This document shows, one piece after another, positions 27,401-37,800 of a DNA stretch of 64,000 nucleotides. The notes below the pieces were generated by a model. That model was not told the origin of the DNA. It made no database searches and was given only the letters and a program-made list of their open reading frames with translations. A program made the translations under genes and the position numbers. The stretch is from NCBI RefSeq assembly GCF_029227915.1, contig NC_079877.1, forward strand, positions 11,283,351 through 11,347,350. The letters run 5' to 3'. The first letter of the stretch is position 1. Every line of letters begins with the position of its first letter. The DNA comes from Hydractinia symbiolongicarpus. Its lineage: Eukaryota; Cnidaria; Hydrozoa; Anthoathecata; Hydractiniidae.

Positions 27401-28614
27401 CCTGTGTTGCTTCCCTTCCTGAGCTGCCAGATTTTTTCGACGGGAAATCGTTCTTCTTTTTCGGTGCTTTCAATGAGAAAGAGAAACGTGAGTTGAGAAG
27501 GTTCATAACAGCTTACGCGGGGTAAGAAAAAGTTTGGTATGTTGGACCACGCATTAAATAATAACACCTTGAAAGAGATGCATGGCCAGACATGCGATGA
27601 CAAATTTGATCCCTCAACCGGTTTTCTTTTTTTCGTTGCATTTTTTATTTATATTCCTTCTAAAAACCAACATTTGATCTATTGTTGTCGTGGCAGTTTT
27701 TAAGATCATTTTTTAAATCAACATTTTTACTATTCGCCTAGGTACCAAGCGAATCCTTTCCTTGATATATCGATTTACTTTATAAAGTAGTTTTGTTTTT
27801 AGAACGCTGGAGGAATACATGAGTGATTCTGTGAATTACGTTATCAGTAAAGAGAACTGGGATGACAACTTTGAGCAGGTAAACATACCTAACAAAGACT
27901 TGGTTATAGTTGATTGTCCTACCAACAATTTGTTTAGCATATACGGACCCTATTAATCAAAAGGGCCGGTTTGGTTCGTATGAGGATTGAAGTTAATATT
28001 TTACTGAAAATCATGTTTTGCTTCGTGGTGCGTTTTCAACATATATCACAGCAACCACCAAATGATGCTTACTGAATGGAATCCAAACTTCTTTTTTATT
28101 GCCGCTGCATGCTGATATGAACATTTTTTATGCTGAAATCGCGTACTTATTTCTATTGTGTACAAAAATAAAACGAAACATTTTAAATTTATTGTGACCT
28201 AAAAAAATGCCGAGGTGACGCATCGAGGTGCCGCTCCGCAGAGAACTGCGTTTTCAGTGTGAATTTGCCTTCTTTAATGTAGAAAATTTTGCGAGTAGAG
28301 GTTTTCGTGAATTTTTTTTTCGGAGATATATTTGCGCGAATCAGCCAATAAAAAAATTCATGAGAATTTCGCGAATTAAAGAAATAATTTGTTTCTGTGG
28401 GAACAACGTCGCGAATGAGATGTCAGTTGATGACCTAGTTGTGTTGTAAAAAAATAATTCCTGCGGAATTTATATAAAAACTAATTTTCAGTATTATATA
28501 TTTTAGGCGCAGACGGAGAACCCATCTCTAATCTTCATTCGACCAAAATGGATACACAAATGTCACGAAAAAAGAAAAATAGTTCCATTCGAACCGTTTA
28601 TTATCCAACCTTGA
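18435..28614 (+). CDS. XRCC1: XRCC1, single-strand break repair scaffold
   Basis: Nuclear scaffold that gathers DNA polymerase beta, PARP1, PNKP, aprataxin and ligase III at single-strand breaks. Exons: 18435-18485, 18819-18911, 19594-19630, 19716-19865, 20766-20845, 20921-20992, 21074-21406, 21472-21510, 21612-21639, 22137-22192, 22733-22854, 23363-23403, 24096-24168, 25905-26066, 26409-26515, 27383-27521, 27803-27878, 28507-28614. All phases agree and give 588 aa (human 633). The N-terminal domain (1-160) has 'DIGNNGSAFVEVLVG' and 'WDRVKIVCTQPYN'. A basic linker follows ('TPKRKVE', 'KKLK'), then BRCT1 (about 314-393; 'LSGFENPERGNLR', 'KKTWLNSC'). An acidic linker carries 'SSSSEEEEE' and 'DTEDEL', and BRCT2 (about 494-588; 'LPELPDFFDGKSFFFFG', 'FIRPKWIHKC') closes the protein. 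Introns hold a minisatellite and a 1.26 kb transposon. Confidence 0.95.
23462..23960. repeat. 20-bp minisatellite, about 25 units
   Basis: Unit gcgttttcytatttgctgct, repeated about 25 times almost perfectly inside XRCC1 intron 12. The ninth base is C in some units and T in others, unevenly interspersed; one unit near 23482 is 19 bp and one at 23521 has its own variant. Because 20 is not a multiple of 3 and the unit has no stop, all three forward frames stay open (repeating Phe/Ala/Leu/Cys-rich peptides). These frames are artefacts, not genes: the repeat lies between a good donor (23404) and acceptor (24095). Confidence 0.95.
24466..25728. mobile_element. 1.26 kb TTAA-flanked DNA element, copy 1
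   Basis: Left end TTAAAGCTTACCTCCCACTT, right end reverse-complemented TTAAAGCTTACCTCTCACTC; both then run into A stretches. TTAA stands at both edges as the target duplication, the habit of piggyBac and Kolobok-type elements. Its flanks and centre match the element at 46061-47154, including 'gttgacgtcacaagccctcc' and 'agatggcgactggcacgaag'. No transposase frame. It sits in XRCC1 intron 13 in neutral position between exons. Confidence 0.8.
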
Positions 28615-29780
28615 TAACATTAAAAGAATAGCTTTAAAGAAATCACAGGTTATGTTAAAACATTCACGTCGACATTTTAACGTAAATTGAAATTTTTCAA
28701 GGATATAAAACCAAGAAGAAGAAGAAATATATATAAAGACTAAAATTGTTATCACGAAGAACTATTAGTTTTTAGAGTTTTGTTGTTCCTGATCTTTCTT
28801 GTGAGATACTACCAACAATATTGTTTTTCAAAATTTGTATTTATTCCAATGATTATGTAAAAGAAATTTCTCCTGATGCCACGATTACTTTTCTTCTCTA
28901 TATAAATGGCGAATGTTGTTGTGGTTGATGTCGTGTGGTTGTTGCTGTCTTACATCTTACATCATAGGGTGCATTCTTCCGAGACTAATTTTAGGGAGTA
29001 ATGTAAATTGGGACGCCCGCTACGGAGGGATGTCCGCTCTATACCACTTTGTGCGTGACGTGGTTGTTTTGATATCATTAAGAGAGAAATAGACCTGCGC
29101 GCACTTTTGCGTACTTTATTCGGAAAAATTTTTGCGAATCTTGCGAGATAAACTTTCGCGAAATCTGGAATTGGAAAATTTTGGCGAGATAAACTTTCGT
29201 GATTCGTGATTATGAACTTATTTTTTATGTTCTTATAAAAAAGGTGGCCTATATTTCTTATGATAGAAAAGCGTTTTTAACGATGTAATTTTCTTTCTAA
29301 TGGTATGTAAAAACATCACAAAACAGATCAAGCACATTTTAGGCTCGTCTTCTTCCGGCTGCGTGTCGTCATCGTCTTTTTTGCCAGTATTAGTCGTAGT
29401 CGGTTATAAGCCATACATGCATTCGAAACATCATCGCTTTTGTTTATTTCTAAGTTTACTTCAATCTCGTTTCCAGCGCCAGTTGTCTCTTTTTTTATCA
29501 GGATGGCGAGCCAAGTGAAGGGCGAGTCAAGAAATAACTTTTAAAACCAGCAATTTTTTTTACAACAACCTTCGCGAATCGACAATTTAGAAAGTTTGAA
29601 CTGAATAAACTTTCGCGAATGGACATTTTTGAAAGTTTCTCGAGGCTCAGTTTCGGGTCTGTTGTTTATATTCTTTACCTACAGAAATGCTTGCGCATGT
29701 GCAAAAAATCGCAAACTTTTTAAATTCTGTTAACATTGGCAAGTCATCTATTAACTGACCGCTATAGCACAGAACCACAA
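28615..29780. other. intergenic with TTCGCGAA-rich repeats
   Basis: XRCC1 downstream region. From about 28190 (still in the last XRCC1 intron) to 29650, worn repeats carry 'aactttcgcgaa', 'attttggcgagataaacttt' and similar strings on either strand. No exon or terminal structure could be fixed. The frames at 28528 and 29300 lack family features. Confidence 0.5.
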
Positions 29781-30504
29781 TACGGAAGCTCGTTGGTGCC
29801 ATAATTTGCTTGTGTTTTAAAAAGTGGAGAAAAATTGATTTTCATCTTTGCTCGTGTTTTAAGAAGTGGAGTAAAATCAATTTTCGTTTTTTCTTCACTT
29901 TTTTGGACAAAAGTGAAAAAAATGAGAAGAACTGTTGGAATTCGTTTTTTCCACACACCACGTGGAAGATTTAACCGGTACGCTCGCCTAATCAGAGCAA
30001 TCAATAAAGAAAGGGTTGCGGAGCGTGGGACAGGGTCCCCTAGGTTGGCAAGCGAATATATTTAGTGGCCCCAATTTTGAAAAGATTCCTTTTTTTGTGG
30101 ATATCAAATAGATAAAATTAACTCATTGAAACTAAGTCCAAAAACTTTGGAAAAATTATCTGGATATCGACCCACACTTCTAAATGAGGGAAACATTAAC
30201 TTTTGATGCAGTCACTTTGAACATGTGTACCGTATCCCAAATATTCAAGAAATTCTACGATCTAAATAGAAAGGAAAGAAGCTTGGCTGCATCAAAAATT
30301 CTTTCACATGAATTAGTTAATTTTATCTACCTGTTACATACCTTTTTGTAACTTTCATTTCCTGGAGCGATTGTGTTATAAAAACACAAGAAAACTCTTT
30401 TTTTTTCTTGTTTGCTCGTGGTTCTAAATACAGAAGCAAACGAAAAAATAGTTTGCTCCACTTTTAAAAACACCAGCAAAATATGGCACCAATGAGCTTC
30501 CGTA
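29781..30504. mobile_element. 724 bp MITE with 5-bp target duplication
   Basis: Left end TACGGAAGCTCGTTGGTGCC, right end reverse-complemented TACGGAAGCTCATTGGTGCC. Pairing continues for about 60 bp (ATA-TTTGCT-GTGTTTT-AAAGTGGAG). CACAA flanks both sides (29776-29780 and 30505-30509). The interior repeats a 'gctcgtgttttaagaagtgga' motif (split in two by one mismatch) near 29850. The frames at 29835-30065 (+) and 30327-30704 (-) lie inside it and are not genes. Confidence 0.8.
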
Positions 30505-30845
30505 CACAAAGGTATAAGAGTTAGACCGTCTTTTCTGAGAAATGTATGAAGACGGAAGAAGCTTTTAAAAGTATATCCGCTATATGAGGTTTCGCTAAAG
30601 CCGAAACTAAACAAACATGGTGAATTTTGAACACTGCCAAATACTATTCTGTAATATCGGGGAGGGTTTCTTTTATTCATTCTTGGGCACTTTATAATAA
30701 TCATTTCAATAAAAAGTGTTTTTATTTCAAAACAGTTTCCAAACCCGTTTCAGAAGAGTACAGTTAATGACGTCAAATTCTTCGTATAATAAAGAGACGT
30801 TTGTTGAATCATGCTAGGGTGGGAGAGTCGTGATAAATGCCCACC

Positions 30846-32567
30846 ATGAGTCATAGATATTCGCGACGCAATAACTTTTCGCAATACACTAACTTTTCGC
30901 GACATAGTAACTTTTCGCGACCGCTGCAACATATTCATCGTCGTCACATCCCTGTTGCTGATGAACTCTGTCATCTTTCTTCTACGATTAGTAGATCAAG
31001 CTACAAAACGTCGTATCAAGCAGACTTTGAAGGAAAAGACTTCAGTAAAGTCTATCCAAAACGTCTTTCCCTGCCGCCTGGAAATCTCTCCCTTGTCGTC
31101 AACGCACACTGTATAGCGAGTATGAAGAAGGCTGATGTAATATGTAACACTAAAACAGACAAAGATAATCAAACAAGTAAGGTATTAGTTATCAGTCAGA
31201 AATTTTGTGGCTGTCCCCACTGCCATTTCTCGCCGAGACTGTCAGAAAGTGAAAGGCCCTGAGGACGATGGTTGTGCTTTAAGCGAAATTCAAATTAGGT
31301 GTGTAATAAAGTAGGAGGACTGACATAAAATTATAAGATATAAAAACACTGCGAATTTTTCTACATAGCTGAGTCTTGATCTTTGATTGAGAGAGAGTCA
31401 TTATTAGGCCACGTTCGAGGTATATTACAGTGTGAAAGATCAGCCGCCATTCCTGTATAAAAATACTTAGTCTTTTTGCCCCAGGCTTCAGTATTTCAGG
31501 GGCGGATCTAGAATTTTTTCTAGGCAAACGAAACGTACCGACATTTTTCTCCGAGCCAAAAAAACCAGTAGTCTTTGTGTTATTGTAGCTGATCATTCAA
31601 GAACAGATATCGCTAACTACATTATTACAAATCTTTGTGTTCATCTGGATAGGGTTGTAATAGTACAAATGCTAAGTCAGTCATGTTGGAAGAGGGTGTT
31701 TCTTAAACTGCTTTGAAGGTTATGTTTTGTTCGCGCATGTTTTAGGTGTTCCACCTGATGCATCGATGGTGGGACTCGAAACTTGCAAGAAAAACACGTT
31801 TGAAAAACAAGCCTCAATGATTTGTAAAACGCGGTATGGAAAAAATAAATCAAAAGATTTTCCGGCTATTGGAATTGTTCCAGGCGAAAACTTCAAACAA
31901 ATTGAAGATCATTGGTTGCCAGGTTTAAGATAATTTGTATAATTGCGATAGTGATTAACGTTTTTAAATAAAGCATATAACGTATGATCACCACAGGGGA
32001 ACTAGCTCAGATGGTAGAGCGTCCGATTCGCATTCGGAAGGTACCGGGATCGATACCCGGGTTCTCCATAACTTTTTTCAAGTTTTTAATTTTACCAAAA
32101 ATTATTTACAATTTTTTTTGTTTTAACTAAATAAAATTCTTAGATGTCTTAAAATAACAGTTTTAGATGTTTTAAAGAAAAGTATATTTTCAAAAAAACC
32201 AAATCTTGAAATACGAAAGAAAACAAAATTTTCCACCGAGCCGGATTTGAACCAGCGACCTAAGGATATCTGACACTAGAACTTCTACAGTCCTCCGCTC
32301 TACCAACTGAGCTATCGGTGGTTGCGAGAATGATCGAAATTTTAATAGATAAATAAATTTTTTATTGCAGGATCACTAGCATTATCAACAAGAATGACAG
32401 TGACAGATCCATATCAATATTTACCCAGAAAACGAAAACAAATAAAATTTGATAAAACAGCCGCTGGAAGATGCAACAATATTCAGTCTGATTATCATAG
32501 ATTTCATACCGGTTTGCAAAAACGTCGCGGCGTAACACCTGTTATGACAATCACATCGACTTTTTAA
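30846..32567 (+). CDS. unrecognised three-exon gene hosting two tRNA genes
   Basis: Exons 30846-31176, 31746-31922 and 32371-32567 join in phase (donors GTAAGG and GTTTAA, acceptors TTTTAG and TTGCAG) to give 234 aa ending '...MTITSTF'. A second ATG at 30837 would add three residues, but the 30846 ATG has the better context (CCCACCATGA). The protein is basic and Ser/Tyr/Phe-rich. It starts with three near-copies of 'NFSR', later has 'SSYKTSYQADFEGKDFSKVY', and ends with 'DPYQYLPRKRKQIKF' and 'SDYHRFHTGL'. No catalytic motif, membrane span or signal peptide is visible. The spaced S-Y-x-x-D-F style reminds one of small ciliary microtubule-associated proteins, but that is a guess. Upstream exons cannot be excluded. 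Confidence 0.6.
31996..32068 (+). tRNA. tRNA-Ala(CGC)
   Basis: Full cloverleaf of 73 nt. The acceptor stem GGGGAAC pairs with GTTCTCC through a G3-U70 wobble, the identity mark of alanine tRNAs. The D arm is GCTCAGATGGTAGAGC, and the anticodon stem TCCGA/TCGGA is perfect with loop TTCGCAT (anticodon CGC). T stem CCGGG/CCCGG, discriminator A. No intron. A T run at about 32072-32077 is a pol III terminator. It lies on the sense strand of intron 2 of the unknown gene, 73 nt after exon 2. Confidence 0.93.
32070..32079 (+). terminator. pol III T-run after tRNA-Ala
   Basis: ACTTTTTTC begins two bases after the discriminator base; six consecutive T form a standard pol III stop. Confidence 0.7.
32232..32321 (-). 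tRNA. tRNA-Tyr(GTA) with 17-nt intron
   Basis: On the minus strand the gene reads CCACCGATAGCTCAGTTGGT onwards, with 5' half ending GGAGGACTGTAG and 3' half starting ATCCTTAGGTCGCTGG. The 17-nt insert AAGTTCTAGTGTCAGAT follows the base after the GTA anticodon, the canonical position for tRNA introns and usual for eukaryotic tRNA-Tyr. Acceptor stem CCACCGA/TCGGTGG is perfect, the T loop is TTCAAAT and the discriminator is A. Mature length 73. TTTTG and TTTTC runs downstream on this strand can terminate transcription. Antisense to the host intron. Confidence 0.93.
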
Positions 32568-34867
32568 AAACCAGTCTCCACATTATGTGGACTTATTTAC
32601 AATGAAAAAGACAAGCAAAAACAACAAAATTGGCTCATTTGAGCAGTTTTATGCCCTTTATTATCTTCCAACCGTCCCCCGCCCATAGAGCATTTTGCAT
32701 TTACAAGAAATCCGGCAGCCGTTTAGATATGCCGCGTGGAATTTTTACTTTTTGACTGAGTCAGCTAGTCGCACGTCTTGACAAAGACTTGGTTCGACTG
32801 CACAAAACCGAAATACCGAGTCGCGCCAACGTCCTTTTCAGCGTAAAAAACCCTAGAGACAAGGTTAACGCTGAGCCGTACTTGAAACTGTGGGTAGCGT
32901 TGCATAAAATATTGTTATTAAATACAGTCTTGTTTCGAAGCTTAGCTAACGTTGGATAGCCAACGTCTGTGTTTTCTCGCGCGGACCTACAAGAAGGGGA
33001 ACTAACGAGAAAATCTACTATATATATTTTTTTATAATTAAAACATACTTACATATCACGAATACAATATTGCATAAAAAATATTATTTTTTTAATTGTT
33101 TTGTGTCCAAGTTTTGTCCCTCAAAATCGATGATTTCATTAATGGTCGCCGCTATTATCGAACAAAATCCAACTTGGTTGATTATATTGTATTCTCAGTG
33201 ATTTAATTTTCGTATACTCAGTGATTTAAAAATTCTAGTAGAAAAATAACCTCGTAGGAAAAATAATTTTTAAGAATTTTTCATGAAACAGGTAAAGAAA
33301 TAAAAACTTGACTGTTTTCGTTGTCTCTCTAATTAAGGAATTAAAATATGTTTGTTCGGGCGGTGAGCCTGGACGCGCAGAGTCCGGGATATTTTATTTA
33401 ACCTGGGCGTTTGGATCGTTTTTTTCGGAAGGGCTAATAAGAATTCGTTTTATTTTCAGACCAATAGGAACTTGATTGTAAAAAATATATTCGTGTATAC
33501 CTCGAAGTATCTCCACTGTCCGCTGTTGTAGCAACTTATACCATTCGTTAAGCTAACTAAATAATTACTTCATCATTAGTAATGTCGTGAGAGATTTTGG
33601 GCCTAAAGGACTAATTAGAAACTCGTCATGATCAGCAGGTCGTACTTCAAGTTAAAAATCATCATATAATAAATAAAAGTAACCAGAAGTAACTGCTTTA
33701 AAAATGGACAATTTCGGCGAGTGTAAAGTTACATAAAACTAGAGACAGGAAAGTTTATTTTTTTTAACATTGTAGAAGGTGCGTGGAAAACATCAGCGAG
33801 AGAACTAGCTGATGCTTTTGCTGTATAAAACTACAGTTACCATGCTGTAACTCGAATACCAGATAACTCGAATTCATTATTTTGAACCATTTTCTTGAGT
33901 CCCTTAAACTTTCGTGAATAATTTTAAAAACTTCGGTTAACTAGAACCTCGAATAACTCGAACTGACCATTTCTATTGTTGTGCGACATCAATTCGAATG
34001 TTTTTGTTCTTCTTTTTGATCGTAAGCTCTTTACGACAACAAGTTTAGGAATAAAATAAAGGAAATTGTTGGTTATGACACGTTTTAAGGCAATGCCGCA
34101 TGTACGTAAGATTTATATATAATAAAGAGAATGAATGATTTTGGTTTTAGCGCTTACGAAAATATGTTCCTGCATGTGGATTGGGCTACAAAATTCACAT
34201 TATAAAATAAGACAAAATAAGATGGCAGAAAAATGATGCAGTGGCAATTAACACTACAAAGTGGCAATTAAATTCGAACACACGTAATACTCCAGTCCAA
34301 TACTATATTTATGATAGCAAAACATTTTTATATTCTGCGAATATTTATTTCAAAACATGATGAATATAATTACTTCCAGACAATTACAGGAACACAGTTT
34401 TTCCCGTTCAGAATGCGTTTGTTTACATCCCCCGAGGAATTACGTCACACACGTTAGAAATTTAACCGCTTCGACCTTAATTTCTCGAGAACCAAAGCTC
34501 ACAAATATAAAAACATTTACACAGTTCATATAATGAACATTTCGAGCACAATTTGTTAACAACCTTTAGTTCTCCTTTACCATTTACCAGTTAGGAGACT
34601 GGAACGAGTGTCCTTTTGTCCGAAAAGCTAGATCTTTATCTTTACGCAAAAAAGTTACACTTTTTACATATATTTACAATCTTGGAATTAAAGATTCATT
34701 TTTTTGTATACAGGATAAAATTGTTTTCATAACGTAAAACAGGGAACATTCCATATGATTTCTCGGCATTACGACCACATGAAGATGGCATTTTTCTAAG
34801 CAACACCCGAAGAACAGGCTTCGTTAAGTTTCGTGTCAATCACACGGCGTACATTTAAAAACAATCG
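32568..34867. other. intergenic, tail-to-tail spacer
   Basis: Spacer between the unknown gene and RNASEH2B. No exon recognised. Around 33845-33965 'aataactcgaa' and 'actcgaattc' repeats suggest a worn transposon of the ATAACTCGAA type, but its ends were not found. Confidence 0.5.
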
Positions 34868-37800
34868 TCATTTTTTTGGAGTGCTTTTAAAAAAGCTTGT
34901 CATGGATTTCATTCCTTTTTTGTTGACTTTTAACAGCGACTTCTGCTGTGACGTCAATTTTGTAGCAGATTTCTAAACGCGAAATTATGAGCAAGTTAAA
35001 TTATTGTTTTCTCAGATTTCACTTTAAATTATACAATTAGAAAAACAATGAAGCTAAAATAATAAAATACTGGCTTAAATTTTACTAAAAAAGCCACACA
35101 AAATGCATCTTTCCAGGCGGTAATTTTCGCTGACACAATTGTTGAGATTTTGCAATGCTGGTACTAAGACTAATGAATGACCGCGAGATAAACAAAATGC
35201 TCGAAATTTTAAGAGCAAAATAAAACAATTTCAGATTTGTTCAGATTTTTTTTGTGAAAAAAATAAGAATTCATTTCTATAAAAAAAGTGTAGCTCATAA
35301 TTTTTTTTAGTATATTTCTGGAGAAGCTTGTGAGAAAAAATTTATCTTAATGTACCTTGGTCTTTTTACCAGAATGATCTCGATAATCCTCCAAACATTC
35401 AGTATTGCTGTTTAACTTTTGTTTCTAAATAACAGGCGTGGGTAGAAATATTTCTGCAACAAGTTTATACTAGTTAAAACAAGTATCTTCTGCAAAATAC
35501 CTGTACTTTTAAATTGAAAGAAAGCAGTCAGTGTATTGTGATCACAGAATATATTTAAGTGTGAGCAAAGCCTAAATTATCCTTAGCCTGTTGTCGAAAG
35601 TAAAGGTTGTTCTGTAACAGACAATCAAAATTTTTGCCACGCTAAGCATGTCACCATTTTATTAGCCTTGTGCTGTAGTCTGCTTTTACTGGGGAGAAAG
35701 GCTAGAAATCTTTGCTTTTCCCATGCATTTAGGTTAATACACCCAGAAATTCTTTTAACAGAGAAAATATTGGCACACTTTGCGTTTACAGTTGTAGTAC
35801 CGTTCTAGCTCAGGATATGCTTAGGTTCCTTTTTTTGTCTATCTTATGCTTTAATTTTTTTTTATTTAAACTTTATATCGACAAACACTCACATTGGTCT
35901 ATTTGGAAATAAGGCGTGCTAACCCTCCACATCAGATTAGAAGTCAATTCATTCCCTCCACCCCCCCCCCCAAAAAAAAAGTACTACTTTTGGTAACCTG
36001 ATTATAGAAGGCTTATTAAAAAGGGAGCTTATTGAGAAGGAAGATTATGGAGAAAGGAGTGGTTATTTTCTTGAAATCGGAATAGTGTTAATAAATTAAA
36101 GTGGGTAATAGCTTGGGGAGAGGGGCTAGTTTTTCGTTCAAATTGTTTTATCAGACCACCTTAGAACACAATACCCTTATCCTGACTTATTGTCAGACGG
36201 TTAATCCTTTCTTGTGTTCCAAGCAATCCTTGCAATGCTTTTTAATTTCGAAGGGTTGTAATTGAAGTGGTGGATTTTCAAGATTACTTTTTAACATTGG
36301 TGGTGCGAATGTGTTAAAATATTAAATTTTCTAAAATTTGGTGATGCCACCCCCCACCACCTCCTCTTACTTTGTTGTTAACATATTGCCTGGAAATGGG
36401 TAGGAATCGAGCCACAAACCTACAACTCATGTAGGTCTGTTGTTATTTCAGAAAACTTGACCATCATCACAAACAGTCTGGAAAAAGATTACAATTTGAA
36501 CACACAACATTATGTACACAAAAGAATCTAGAATGCAAAACATTTACCTTCGCTGGCGGCGTACCATCATCCTCTTTAACTAACTTTATTGCATCTTTTA
36601 TACTACATTACAAGAAGAAGCAAAGTTAAATTTATATGTAATGAATTTCAATAAAAAAATATTACTCGACAGGTACCTCAGCTTATCTTTCAATTTCTCA
36701 GACCAACTAGACGTGATGTAATCCGAAATGGTTGTCCATGCATACCTCAAACAATCATCTGAAAATACATATACATGGAAAACTGACACATCGCTACATT
36801 TAAAACGTTTCCCTATTCGAGCATAAATATACCGACGTACATTTGTCTGTATATATTAATAACAAAAAGTTTAAAATAAGCCCCTCGTGATTGTTCGAGG
36901 CTGATTTCTTTTTTTTAATGCATTATTAAAATGAACATTAAAATATCCGTTTACAGTCACATTGGTGCGAAAACCGATACGACTGGTTTACAGGGAAATA
37001 TTTTGCACAATTCTTTAATACTTCAATAGATACCTTCACTTTTCTTTCCTGTTGATGATTTAACAAAACTTGATAACTGTGCACCTGGACATACATTGAT
37101 GCTTGACTTTTGAAGATGTAGTGACAACTTATGAACCTTTAAAATAACAATTAATAAAACATATAGTAAACATTTCTCACTAAATGAACAACAGTTTTTA
37201 CATCACTTTATATAAATTACATCACAGCTCATAGTTTGACATTAACATATGCATAAGACGTGGATACGTTTTAAAGAATTGTCTTTCATTGCCAAGCCTT
37301 TTTTGATAACAAAATTTAGACCAACATTTTAAGATTTTATAAGTAACGATGTAAATTCAGAGAATAATTTGAGTATTTATATGTCAAATTGCAGTTTAAT
37401 AACGCCCTCAAACAAGTCAAGTTCATTTATCAATCTTGATTAGAATTAGTTGCTGCATGCACTTCACTTTTATCATTTCAATATTTTCAAATGTAATAAT
37501 AATCATTACACTTCAGTTCTGTACAATTCAAATGAACGCTTTAATGAATGATTACTCAACATCTGAATATAAACATTATGATTTTTGATTATTTTAAAAA
37601 TCTAACAAGCACCACACTCATAACTATACAAATAATGGTTTAAATCAAAATGATTCTGCAATTAAAAGCTATATTAATTGTGTGAAATTGAATTGCTAAA
37701 TAATTTTAGAGGAAGCTAATAAACAAATCTAAAAATAATTTTCTGAGAAAAAATAATTTCTTAGGAAATGTTTGTAAACGTGTTGTACTTAGACATTAAT

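Noticed and set aside
29835-30065. Open frame with a basic 'HTPRGRFNRYARLIR' stretch
   Set aside because: Lies entirely inside a 724 bp MITE with clear ends and a target duplication.
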